Shown here: piece after piece, positions 13,052 through 22,820 of the stretch | How positions within the stretch are numbered: position 1 is the stretch's first letter | Layout: every line of letters begins with the position of its first letter | Assembly (NCBI GenBank): GCA_963575745.1 | Contig: CAUYUJ010019904.1 | Span: 519,859 to 583,858 of the forward strand | Reading direction: 5' to 3' | DNA from: Prorocentrum cordatum | Lineage: Eukaryota; Sar; Dinophyceae; Prorocentrales; Prorocentraceae | DNA length: 64,000 nt | Notes under the pieces: generated by a model | The model's input: the letters and a program-made list of their open reading frames with translations, nothing else | Databases searched by the model: none | Told to the model about the DNA's origin: nothing | Translations under genes and position numbers: made by a program

Positions 13052-13462
13052 GATGCGCGCACGAGGGCCAAGGGCCTCCTGTGTGAAAGATGAGCGCGTG
13101 CTGCAATCGAGATCGGCTCGCAACGGGCCCGACCGATCTCTCGACAGAGGAGATCGGCTGAAACTCACACCGATCCTACTGGTTAGTGTGAGGGGGGAGG
13201 GAAGGAAGCGAAGCAGGGAGCTTGAGCCAGGAAGGCCACGGACGGCCCTCCCCTGCACTGCCAAAAGCAAAAATGCACATCTACAGATCTGGGTATCTTC
13301 TTTCCACGCTGTGCGCACGAGGGCCACGCGACTCCTGCGTGAAAAATGAAAGCATGTTGCAATCGAGATTGGCTCGCAACGGGCCCCATCTCTCTCTCTC
13401 TCTCTCTCTCTCTGTCTAGAGAGAGAGAGAGGTGATCGGCTGAAACTCACACGGATCCACAC
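13052..13462. repeat. tandem duplication (unit ~256-282 bp)
   Basis: The segment from GCGCACGAGGGCCA (13057) to GGCTGAAACTCACAC (13156-13170) recurs from 13313 to 13452. The offset is 256 bp at the left edge and 282 bp at the right edge. The 26-bp difference comes from a CT/GA microsatellite in the second copy. In copy 1 the corresponding place is a short palindrome (CCGATCTC at 13133-13140, GAGATCGG at 13150-13157). In copy 2 it has expanded to a CT run joined to a GA run, again able to fold. Confidence 0.8.
13221..13290 (-). repeat. dispersed repeat family B, copy 1 with spliced-leader-like end
   Basis: On the minus strand, 13241-13221 matches the dinoflagellate spliced leader at about 17 of 21 positions and ends TGGCTCAAG. 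The preceding ~45 bp (containing CTTTTGG and AGGGCCGTCCG) also occur at 29474-29520, and homology stops just after the leader-like block in both copies. That fits an old trans-spliced transcript copied back into the genome. The leader consensus is from memory. Confidence 0.6.
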
Positions 13463-14269
13463 CCAGGCAGCTATCACAAACAGATGTTGGTCGACTTATG
13501 CGGCCGACCCGAGAGGGGACCAGGGCGGAACTCTAAGGAGGTAGGCCCGGAGCCGATGGGCATTCTGGCCAGCAAGCCCCGCTCAAAAGAGGCAACCAAC
13601 CTTCGCCACAGCTTACGAGGGCAAGCCTCAGCGAGCTCACTATAGAAAATGCCCTGAGCACATTCCGCGGCCCGAGCAGTGAGAAACAGCACTGGCCAAG
13701 TGGAGACTCGCGGCTCGGAAACGAGTGCGCTTCCTCCAGGGTAGACCTTCGGCTCAGAAATCTACGTAAAAATCCAGAGGAAAAGGAGGCGAGGAAGGCG
13801 ACCACACCACGGACGAGAGAGGAACGAGGAGAAAGGGATGACTCCAAACCCAACTTTGGCAAGGTCTCTCGATGACAAGGGGAGCCCTGGCCCCGCTGGC
13901 GAGCTTCAGAAGCCCGCCCAAAAAAAAACTCGCGAGGGCATTCCCTGCCCGCGCGGCCGTCAGATCCCAAGGCTTGAGATCGGAGCGGCCCAAAGAGGAA
14001 CATCGAATTACGCAGCGTCGCGGGCCCACGAGGCCCATTACGAGCGGTGCTGAAACTATTGCACGGCAAACCTCTCCACGCTGCGCGGAGAGACCCATCT
14101 TGGAGTCTCCGTCTCAAGAGCTGCTGCAAGGATCGCCGACGAAAATCATGTCCGGCACCGAACCTCACATCGAACTGAGAAATGAGGATTCGCCGGAGAC
14201 GCTAGGATTGTCTCCAGGACGTACCTACCCGCCCCAGAACACTTCCGCTGCAAATCCTCGACTCGACAT
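13463..14269. other. no gene recognised
   Basis: Minus-strand ORFs of up to 211 codons cross this stretch, rich in Arg, Ser and Leu without motifs. An A9-CTC motif lies at 13920-13931 (see findings). Confidence 0.35.
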
Positions 14270-15150
14270 CTCACCTGCCCTCCATCGCCTGCCGCACGAA
14301 AACGTCGCGCTCTGCCGCGTCGGCCGCCCGCCGCGCGGCGGGAGACAGGCTCTGGAGCAACTGGTTGACGCTCCCGCCTTTCTGGCAGCGGGACACGGAC
14401 CGCTCTGTCATCCATCTCCCTCGGCCCTGGATGCCGAAGGGGTCTCGAGAGCCGGTCGCGGTGTCGCGGGGCGCTCCGCCGCGGCGCGGCACGTGCGGCG
14501 CCGGCGCGTCGCCCTCGAGAACCACCGACTTGGCCACTGTCTCGAAGCCTGGCACCTACTCGCGGTAAGTAAAAAAGAACGCTCTTGCCTCCCATCCGCT
14601 GCCTCGCAGCCGAGCCGGCAGCCTCTCCGCGAACGGGAACCCGTCCACGTTGTCCACCAGCGCAGTCTCGTCGCGAGCTCCCGTCTTGGACGCGATGACG
14701 AGCTCCCGTTGGCGCAGCGCTGCGCCCCGCATCAGGCCCGCTCGGCGGCCCTGCGCAGGGGGGGCGCCAGGTCGCGCTCGCGAATCCCCGGCAGCTCGCA
14801 CGGGCGCAAGAAGTGAATAAAGGCGAAGACGACGGCAGCCGCGAAGCGCCAGCCCCCAGACTCGGCCAGGCGACGCGCCACCAGGCGCGCCGCCGCCCAC
14901 GGCAGGGGAAGACGAGCCCGCGGCGGACCCAGCCCGGCAAAGCCCCGGCGGGCCAGCTGGACGCGCGCCGGTGGCGGCCAGGGCCCACGGAAGGACGGAA
15001 GTGCGCCGCCGCCGCCACCGCCGTCGAAGCCGCGTTCGCCCCCCAGCCGCCGTAGAACATCTGGTCGAGCACCTCCACGAGCGCCACCTCGAGGTCCAGG
15101 GGCCTGGCGCGCTTCAGCCGCTGCTCGCGAGCCCGCGTCAGGGGCCGCCG
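14270..15150 (-). pseudogene. tyrosine-recombinase-like integrase, decayed
   Basis: Pieces of one recombinase-like protein lie in three minus-strand frames. From 15150 to about 14950 the frame reads LDLEVALVEVLDQMFYGGWG. At about 14900-14740 another frame reads FAFIHFLRPCELPGIRERDL, the helix-plus-Arg region. From about 14700 the third frame reads ASKTGARDETALVDN, then FFFTYRE, an in-frame TAG (14558-14556), then HVPRRGGAPRD, GRGRW and SVSRCQKGG. The order matches the catalytic domain (helix, Thr-Gly turn, R-H-G-G-A-S box, RGRW, Tyr) of recombinases carried by retroelement polyproteins. The box His is Arg, the expected nucleophilic Tyr is Cys, and two frameshifts plus the stop make it inactive. 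The same kind of element explains 26280-29446. Confidence 0.55.
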
Positions 15151-17819
15151 GCACTGGTCGCGGCACCCGGGCCCCTGTCGGGCGGACGCGGAACGGCGCT
15201 CCAGCGCGCGCCCCATCCAGCCGCCCGGCGGCGCGCCCCGCCCGAGGCGGAGGGCGAGCCGCCCCGCGCGCGGCCGCGCAGGCCCGGCGGCCCAACCACA
15301 CCTCACGCGCGAGCCGCGCCAGCCGCAGAGGCCGAGCTCGCCGCTGGCCGTTGGCGGGGAAGGCGCCCGTGGAATTGCGGGGCGTCGGCCAGCTCGCCCA
15401 GTGGCTCGATGTCGACGCGGCCGCGGGCGACGCTCTCGGCCTCGCCGTCGGGCGGCCCCCCGAGGGGGGGCGCCCGCCGCGCGACGGCCCCCCGCCCCTC
15501 GAGGCGGCAGAACCCCGAGCTCCCCGCGCCGGGCGCCTCCCAGGCAGTGGCGCGCAGACAGCGGCGGCCGCGCGAGACCGCGTCGCGCCCCTCACAGGGG
15601 GGGGCCAGCGCCATGCAGGACACAGGTTCGCGGCCAGCACGAGAGCGGCTGAACGTCGAAGAGGGCGAGGCCTAACGAGCCACCTCGGCCCATAGTCCGA
15701 GACATGAGTGCGGCCATGGCATCCCCCAGGATCAGGCGGCGTTCAGCATGGGATGATGAGGTCCTGTCGAAGTGGTTTCGGGCCCACGCAGCTGCTCGGG
15801 ATTTGACATGACCTCGGCGATCTCCAAAGGCCCACGAGAAGGAGGCAACGCAGCGCCGCTTTCCTCCCCAAGCTCGGACAGGGACAGGAGGGACCCGATC
15901 AGCGCCTTCGTCTCCGTCGCCCCGATCGGGGTCGCCTCGAGGATCGTGAAATCGGACCCGTTCATCTTGCTTCGAAAATCGTCATCGATCGTTGGAAGAT
16001 CAAGACGTCCACGTCCTTGACGTCGATCGACTTGCATAGCACCCCGTGCCCCCACGACGAGGCGAACGCGCGAACCTCGGGGCCCCGCTGGGCACCGAGC
16101 TCACGGGCGGCAACGAACGCGACGGAGGCCATCCAACGAAGCTCTCGAGACACCGACGCTCACGAGGTCCGACGGCCTTCTAGGAACTGCTGGGCGAAGG
16201 CGAAGCAGGCCTGCGGAGCTGCCAAAAATAGACAGAGAAAAAACCGTAAGAAAAATACACATAAGTAGTTTTTCCAGCGTTAGGCGACGGACCGTCCTAA
16301 ACTACAGGCCGCGAATGCAAACACGCAAAGCAAACGATAATCACGTGGGCAACGCAGCCCAGAGTGCGAGAGGGAGTGGCGACGAGAAACGACGAACGGC
16401 ACGAAAACGGAGAGGATCATCAACGATGTTTTGTCCCCACCAAGGGTCATAATGATCCCCTGGCTCCTCGGGCGGTGCAATACCGAAAGAACACACCAAC
16501 CACCAGGGATAGCAGCGGTAACAAATATTGAAAGGATCATCAACTTCACTTGGGGGCCCTCGAGGGCGACGATATCCCCTAGCCGAAGAGGAGGAGGAGG
16601 AGGAGGAGGAGGAGGAGACGGGGGATGGCCTCCCAGAACCACCCAGGACGCCCAGGAATGGTCCCACCACCCCTCGATCCTAGAATCCCCGATTCTCCTC
16701 CCTCCGCCCTGTGCGAGACCGAAAACTTAGGCTCTCGCCCACAGCCCAGGCACGGTTACCGTGTTGAGCGAGGGCCAGTAGATATGCGTTAACATTGTCG
16801 TGGGGTCTCATTATTCTTAGGGGTCGGCGGAAAGGCGTAGACCAGTGTTATTGTTGTCTTTGGCATGCGTCCTTATCGTTCTCACTGGTTTCCAAGAGGA
16901 GGCTGGTTCCGACAAGACCTCGCTGAACACGCAACCCCAAAGCGTGTTCCTTCTGTCCAAAAAAACTCACGGGCACATCGCGCGAGCAGATCGGAGATGG
17001 CGGACTGTCTAGAGTACAAGCACGGCATGCACAGCAACCCCAGTCATGTTTCAGTTCAGATTTGGCGTGGGCATTCCGACAGCGTTAAATAGAACCGAGA
17101 ATTGCACGTGGATCCCAAACATCACGGGAGAGGCGGGTTGCCGCATAAGGCCTTTGCAATGCATGCACTGATTGGCACACGCGGCTTGGTCTGGCTAGTG
17201 GTTGAACGCGCCCAGCACACAAACAGCAACATTGAGTATTGAGACCACGCGTGTGTTCAACGTACAGTGGATCATGGCCTTGTGTGCGTGCATAGCACAT
17301 CACGTCCACCATCATACTAGAGATCGCTCAAGCACGAGATTTCGCTACTAATTGCGCCCTGGCTGCAACGCAGTCCTTGCAGGACTCGGCCACGAGAAAA
17401 GAAGCAGAGTAGTTGGCTCACCAAACCATGTTCGAAAGAAATGCCGACGCGAGGACTGAATCCTCACTTCCCTCACGCTCATCCTCTTCATCCTCCTGGA
17501 CCCTCCTTCCTCATCGCCCCTCCTCCCACTCTTTCTGCTCCTCCCCCCCTTCCTCCTTCAAAGCCGCCTCAGACATCAGCACAGCACTGCCACTCCCCAA
17601 GTGCGGCGCTTGCACACGGAGTGTTTGCGCTGACGGGGGGAGGTGATTTGCCACGGGCAAGTTGTTATACGAATCAACTGTTCGAGGACCTCGCGAGTCA
17701 TCGATTGCAGGTGTGCAATGGGTTTGGCTGCCAGCTGACACCAGCATCAGATAAGCTTGAATTATTCGAATGGGCGCCTGCTCTCATACCCGCCCTTCAG
17801 GGCCATCCCCCACGCAACC
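15151..17819. other. no gene recognised; short GGA microsatellite
   Basis: Very GC-rich to about 15700, then balanced. A (GGA)n run sits at 16586-16618. Minus-strand ORFs at 15732-16055 and 15962-16153 have fairly protein-like composition and could be further eroded parts of the retroelement upstream of the recombinase, but I recognise no motif. 16640-17800 shows no continuous frame. An A7-CTC motif is at 16959-16968. Confidence 0.35.
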
Positions 17820-20297
17820 TTAACGATCTCGTTCGCTGCGCCACCCCTTCCATAGCTTCCAGGCCTTGAACCTTCGAACACCCCTGTACGTCACCCTCCA
17901 CCTCTGGCCCAGCTCATCTGCGGCAACTCTGGTACCAGGCGGGCAAAGGTCTTCGATGAGCTCCTTGAGCACATCCTCGTCGCCTGGGAATGTGACCTTG
18001 GGCGGGTACTTCCTTGGCTTCTTGGCATCGGGTGCCTCATCCTCGCTGGGCGGCGGCGCGGCAGCCCCTCGGCCTCGGCCCCGACCTCTGCCTTTAGCCT
18101 CGCCCTTTGCTTTCGCCTTCGCTGCCGCCTTGGCAGCCTCCGTTACCTTCGCATCCAAAGCCGTCTTGGTTGTTCTGATGACGTCAACGACCTCGTGCTC
18201 TGAAACCTTTTCAGCCACGACCTCCCCGATATGCTCGACCTCTGCCTTCTGTAAATTGTCTTTGATTTTGTCAGGCATCAGGATCTCCATTGCATCGTTC
18301 TCCTTGATGAGACGGTGTCGCAGGATGCTCGGCATAAACTCCTCGTCCAAATCAGTCTTGAAGATGGCCTTGGCCAGGGCCAGAACAAGTTCGGGGACTG
18401 AAAGCTGAGCGCTTCCAGGGACGCCGAACTCCCGTCCCATCCTCACCAGAAACTCTTTCTTGGCGTCCCACATGGCGCACTTGGCTGCGACGTGTAGAAG
18501 GGGCCCAGGAGTTCCCAGTGCAACCAGCATGCCACAGAATGGGAACATGCCAGTCTCCTTGTGGATGGCCAACGGCGATTTCCACTCCACTGGCATGGCC
18601 GACCAATCGCCCCAGTCCAGCATCACCAGCCATCGCAGTGGCAAGTCGTCCTCCGTCTCCGAATCCATCACCCAGCATTCTTTGCCTTTGACATGCATCG
18701 TCATCATTTGCAGGCCCAGGATAGCAGAACCTGAAATACCGAAAGGAATGAACCATTTTCCATCGTTCTCGTTCGGGTTGCATATGAGAACACGGCGGTA
18801 CTTCTCCCAAAGTAGCTTGCCTTTCCAACATTGCTGGGCCTGGGGGATCTTCCCGTTCGCAATGCAATACCTGACCAGGGCTTCGTCCTCGAGGGTCTGG
18901 ATCTCATGAAGGGGTTGCGTGGTGCGGTATGGCGCGGTGCGACCTCCAACGATCTTCGCACGCAATTGCTTGTACAATGTGGCCTCCCTTCGAAACGGTA
19001 CGTGAAATACCCCGTGCATCGAAAGGCCCTTCTGTCCTCGGGGGACGTTCTGGGATTCGAACTTGAGCATGTCAAAGTTGTGCTTCTGGTTCTCGATGTG
19101 GCTGTCGATCAGGACCTCCCACGCTGTGCCATCTGTCATTTCCTTCTTGAAGTTGGGATTATGTTGTTGTACCCCGCCCTGTCGCACACCGTCCTCGACC
19201 AGCTTGGTCTGAGTGATCGTCTGCGGCCTCCTAAGGACTAGATCGACGAGCTCATGGGTTAACTTCCACTCGCCTTGCTTCAACGCTTCAAAGACTTGTA
19301 TATTGCACATGTTCGAGAGGGCGTGCCGATCACGAATAGCAGTCCACCAGTCGCCACCAATATGCTTGATCGCTTGGTAGTCGTCGAAGTTCTGCTTCAT
19401 CTTGCCGACCTGTGCCTCGCCTCCTTCCAATCCTAGTAAGAGGAATCTGGTCGGGTAGCTGTCGTAGGACATCAATGCGCTCTTAGCACGTCGACACACG
19501 AGATGGAGGGCGAAGTCCCCGAAGTTCGTCATCACGTCGCCCTGATAGAGAGCCCGAGGGTCGTCGTTGGCAAGGCCGGCCCCGTAGTCCCTCAGGCCCG
19601 AGGCGTTGTGAATGAGCCCGATGGAGTCCATCGCACAGACGGACTCGAGGTTCGCAAGCACGTCCACAAGCGGGGACAATCCTTTGTCCCAGGCACGTGA
19701 GCACCACCACTCCACCGACTCGGCCGAAGATCGATTTTCTGTGTTCTGGTCAGTGTGGAACTCGCGCACTGGCGAGCCCGCCCCGACCACAATCGCATTC
19801 ACGACGTACAAGTCCTTCTGCGCCAACATGATGGTTGAGAACATCGCAGCATTCTTGCACGCGCTCCTCACTTTCCGAACTTCCTCCATGTCTTGAGCGG
19901 CGGTCGATTGTTCGATGTCGTCGGAGTCCGCCCTGTTCTGAAAATTGATGACGTTCTGAGAAACTAGCAGCTTGGCACCTTTGTCTTGCAAGTTCCCAAG
20001 ATGAATATTCATGCACTGAAGCAAAACGTATCTCTTCGACGACTCGCCAAGCAGCCTGCGGACAGACTCGACGTACTGGAGCATCCTGCTCATGCCCACC
20101 TTCTCGAATTTTGCATCGAATACCTCGGCCATCGACTCCCAGATCTCTTGAGTCTTGACTTCGTCCAGGTCCCCTTTCCCAGTCTCCCTCGCAATGTCAT
20201 TCAGGCTACCTTGGAAATTGGACAATCGGTATTCGCGACTTTGATGTACTCCTTTGCAGCTGATTGCATGTCTCGGTACCATTTCTGAGATTCCCAT
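17820..20297 (-). CDS. large lineage-specific protein, C-terminal part
   Basis: This 825-codon open frame is the 3' part of a long gene. Composition is typical of a real protein (balanced residues, long amphipathic stretches). No enzyme domain is recognised. The last ~130 residues are distinctive: an Ala/Lys-rich helix (EAAKAAAKAKAKGEAKG), a GRGRGRGRG basic run, an acidic/Pro linker, and a terminal module (CPPGTRVAADELGQRWRV...) rich in Arg and Trp, suggesting nucleic-acid binding (inference). The ORF's own Met is probably not the start. Coherent sequence continues upstream in another frame (about 20204-20813), and the natural join is SK to SLNDIARE at 20204-20212, implying a 1-2 nt indel. 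I recall related proteins in several dinoflagellate gene sets, without known function. Confidence 0.75.
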   Translation of the reverse strand: MGISEMVPRHAISCKGVHQSREYRLSNFQGSLNDIARETGKGDLDEVKTQEIWESMAEVFDAKFEKVGMSRMLQYVESVRRLLGESSKRYVLLQCMNIHLGNLQDKGAKLLVSQNVINFQNRADSDDIEQSTAAQDMEEVRKVRSACKNAAMFSTIMLAQKDLYVVNAIVVGAGSPVREFHTDQNTENRSSAESVEWWCSRAWDKGLSPLVDVLANLESVCAMDSIGLIHNASGLRDYGAGLANDDPRALYQGDVMTNFGDFALHLVCRRAKSALMSYDSYPTRFLLLGLEGGEAQVGKMKQNFDDYQAIKHIGGDWWTAIRDRHALSNMCNIQVFEALKQGEWKLTHELVDLVLRRPQTITQTKLVEDGVRQGGVQQHNPNFKKEMTDGTAWEVLIDSHIENQKHNFDMLKFESQNVPRGQKGLSMHGVFHVPFRREATLYKQLRAKIVGGRTAPYRTTQPLHEIQTLEDEALVRYCIANGKIPQAQQCWKGKLLWEKYRRVLICNPNENDGKWFIPFGISGSAILGLQMMTMHVKGKECWVMDSETEDDLPLRWLVMLDWGDWSAMPVEWKSPLAIHKETGMFPFCGMLVALGTPGPLLHVAAKCAMWDAKKEFLVRMGREFGVPGSAQLSVPELVLALAKAIFKTDLDEEFMPSILRHRLIKENDAMEILMPDKIKDNLQKAEVEHIGEVVAEKVSEHEVVDVIRTTKTALDAKVTEAAKAAAKAKAKGEAKGRGRGRGRGAAAPPPSEDEAPDAKKPRKYPPKVTFPGDEDVLKELIEDLCPPGTRVAADELGQRWRVTYRGVRRFKAWKLWKGWRSERDR

Positions 20298-20813
20298 GGG
20301 CCTGAGTCCACGTTGAGGACCACGATCGTCAGAAGTATCATCGGCCAGATGCCAGCATCGTGGAGCGCAAGTTGGAAATCATTCCAGACTCTATGGCTCT
20401 GGTCATTGAACACCGTCAAGTTCGCGCCCTCGGAGGACAGGAAGTGGCATGCGCTCCATCCGTCACCCCTTGATCCATGGAAACTGAAATAGATGGCCAC
20501 TTGCACGGATCTGCAGGACGTTCTTTCTCTTCTTTAGCCACGACAAAATCTGCCCATCGCCGCCCAGTCGAAACGTGAAGCATGTGATCTGTTACGCAAA
20601 CCCAATGCCAAACTTTGAGTCTACTCTGGTCTTTGGGCTTCTTCGCCTTCCCAGCCTCGCTCTGTTGTTTGAAGAACGATTCTGCCAACTCAGCCCAGTC
20701 CAATTTTGCTGAAACGATGTCGTAGTCCCCGCCGAATGCTATCATCGCCGACGCTGGTGTACTGAACTCTGGAGCAACCTGCGGGGCATGGCCTACGCAG
20801 CGCACAAGGGGTG
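20204..20813 (-). CDS. same gene, middle exon, with an internal frameshift
   Basis: The exon begins right after the intron acceptor. It first reads GAPLVRCVGHAPQVAPEF... to ...KEERPADP, then near 20500-20515 continues in the next frame as VQVAIYFSFHG through ACHFLSSEG, FNDQSHRVWNDFQLALHDAG and VVLNVDSGPWE to CPISK, where it meets TGA (20203-20201). The block SHR-WND...NV-SGPWE is a signature I associate with a multi-copy dinoflagellate protein family of unknown role. Either the copy is a young pseudogene or the assembly has two indel errors. Both shifts lie outside homopolymer runs, so real mutation is plausible. Confidence 0.65.
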
Positions 20814-21086
20814 CTCGTCCGAAAAAAACTCCCTCCTCGCTTTCTCCCCCCCCCCCCCCTCCTCCTCACAGCCGGCGAGCTCCCGAGGAAGCGGCCCTAG
20901 GGCCCACCCCAAAACGAAAATTACCATGAATAAACACTTAGGTGTTTCATTTCTCACGCGTTTCACCCCTGTGTTTTTACGCGGCTTCCGCCCGAAAACC
21001 AAAACACATAAGTATTTTGTGGGGCGGTTAGGGTCGGCCTCGAAAAATTGTCCTAGGTGTTTGGGGGTTCCAATTCGGTTCAGCAC
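20814..21086 (-). other. spliceosomal intron (273 nt), introner-like ends
   Basis: On the minus strand the intron starts GTGCTGAACC (21086) and ends GGACGAG (20814). Removing it joins codon G|CA and gives an uninterrupted reading ...LPPVALGAPLVRCVG.... Retaining it leads to a stop after 18 further residues. Its ends form an imperfect terminal inverted repeat that straddles the splice sites (AGGGGGTGCT on one side, AGCACCCCTT on the other, 9 of 10 pairing). Inside are a poly-G tract and a T7 run near the acceptor. Such ends are known for transposon-derived introns (introners). Whether this is one is inference. Confidence 0.75.
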
Positions 21087-22122
21087 CCCCTAGTGCCACT
21101 GGAGGTAGCCACGCCCCTGCGCCGTTGGCCTTAGCGATGAAACCGAGCATGCGGTGCTTGAGGCCGATGCCGATATGCATGGTGTCAGTGAACTCCCGCC
21201 TGGTGCTGAAGAAGTACTGTAGGAGCTTATTGCGCATGTTTGTCTCAGTGTACATACTGAGCTTATTCGATTGAAGGTGTGAGGCCGTTCTGCATGACTG
21301 TGCGGCTGAGCGACATGATGATAGAATGTTAAGGCCTTCGGGATCGTTAAAGTCATCATCATCTGGCTGCCCATCGCCTCCGCGACGCGGTACGTCACCC
21401 AAATCCTCTGGACCAGACCTCTCTGAGAGAAGCGCGCCCTCAATGATGCAGGTGACTTGGAAAACCAGTTGCTTCCACAACCACTTCGTCTCGGCACCGA
21501 CGTGCTCGACCGCGAGGAGGAAATCCAGCAAGAATACCTGAGATGCATCGCTGAAGCGAAGGCCCAAAATAGCTGCTTGGACAGCAGCCTCGTCGCATTC
21601 GAACAGCGGGCGCACGCCGACCACGCCGAACCGCATTGGAATACGAACCTTATTGGACCCCGACAGTGGCAGGCCTGGCCTCACGATGGCATTGACGTCC
21701 AGGAATAGAGACCACTCTACGTTGGCTGAGTTAGTAAATCTAGAGAGGAAGCCTGCGAAAAATGATTTCCAAGCGTCAATGTCGTTCTGCTTCTTCTTCG
21801 CCCCTGACTTCGACGGATTGGACCACCTGGCAAGCAAGTAGACGAGGGCGAAGGTCGACACTGATGCATCTGGGAGAAATCGTGATGACGACTGCCTCTC
21901 GTCCTCTGGAGTGTGCTTCGTGGGCGGCGCCTTGCGCAGGTGGAGTTCGACATCCCCCAGGCCCAAGAGCTCGAGAGACTGGGCCCACCAGCGCCGCCAA
22001 TTCTGATGCCATCGGCTGGCCGCGTTCGCAACGTCAGCAATGACGGCATCGCACATGACGGGCAAGCTCCACATGGCGCACGCACCTCCGACCGATTGAT
22101 TCATCAAAACCACTTTAATCAT
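21087..22122 (-). CDS. same gene, 5' exon (345 codons)
   Basis: Open frame starting MIKVVLMNQSVGGACAMW and running to LPPVALG at the intron donor. The frame is open upstream of this Met to about 22212 (reading FELWRPLEAPVLILGSSAPL), so the true start may be further 5' or in another exon. Features seen are a Trp/Arg-rich helix (RWHQNWRRWWAQSLELLG), hydrophobic segments (VFLLDFLLAVEHVG), and an acidic linker (QPDDDDFNDPEG) at about residues 250-265. No known domain. Together with the two downstream parts the protein would exceed 1300 residues. Confidence 0.7.
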
Positions 22123-22286
22123 GAGAGGAGCGGAGCTCCCAAGTATGAGTACGGGCGCCTCCAGAGGTCGCCACAGCTCGAACGCACGAGGTTTCAGGCG
22201 GCCACACGGTTATGAGGGTTGCTCGCTAGTAACACAGGAATGGACCCCTTCCCCGCCATACCTCTTATCCCCGACGCTTTGTACCA

Positions 22287-22317
<31 letters not shown>

Positions 22318-22568
22318 CCCCACCCACCCCCACCCCCCCCCACCCCACCCCACCCCCCCCACCCCCCCACCCGCCCACCCACCCACCCCCCACCCCCCCC
22401 CCCCCCCCCCCCCCCACCCCCCCCCCCACCCACCCCACCCCGCCCCCCCACACCACCCACCCACCCACGTTAACCCGCGTCCTCCCACCCCTCCTCCGTT
22501 CAACGATCGTACCCTCATTCAGTCCTAGCCTTGTGACCACCCAAAAGGCTCATGGATTCGAGCTGCTA
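22123..22568. repeat. C-rich tract (poly-C with CCCA/CCCCACC units)
   Basis: Positions 22287-22475 are almost pure C on the plus strand, broken by single A or T, giving many runs of 4-30 C. The minus strand has G-quadruplex-forming potential and the plus strand i-motif potential. If 22569-22820 and 21087-22122 belong to one gene, this tract would lie in an intron. Confidence 0.85.
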
Positions 22569-22820
22569 TCAAACCCCTGCCTCCATTGCGACAAACTTCG
22601 ACCTGTAGTCACCCATGGAACAAAGCTCGTCTGCGCCAGGACGCTGCACATAGATCTCACCCTTCTCGTTTTGAATGACAATATGTTCAAGTTCATCGTC
22701 CACCCACCTTGCTGGATGTTCATTAGAAGATCGGTTAATCAGCATTGCGTCGCCACTCTCGGGGTCGAAATCTAAAGACCACATTCCAGCAGGAAGATAC
22801 CGTTTCTCTCTTCGCTCCAT
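22569..22820 (-). CDS. small coding-like fragment, possible exon
   Basis: The 83-codon frame (begins MERREKRYLPAGMWSLDFD, ends KFVAMEAGV) has balanced, globular-protein composition with aromatic and acidic residues, unlike the noise ORFs around it. It lies on the strand of, and between, the 380-aa gene and the long family gene. It may be an exon of the latter joined across the C-rich tract, or a remnant of a separate small gene. Several GT or GC donors near its end are possible and I could not choose one. No domain recognised. Confidence 0.4.
   Translation of the reverse strand: MERREKRYLPAGMWSLDFDPESGDAMLINRSSNEHPARWVDDELEHIVIQNEKGEIYVQRPGADELCSMGDYRSKFVAMEAGV

Noticed and set aside
18352-18867. 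171-codon minus-strand ORF in another frame of the 825-codon gene
   Set aside because: Out-of-frame shadow of a longer, better-composed frame.
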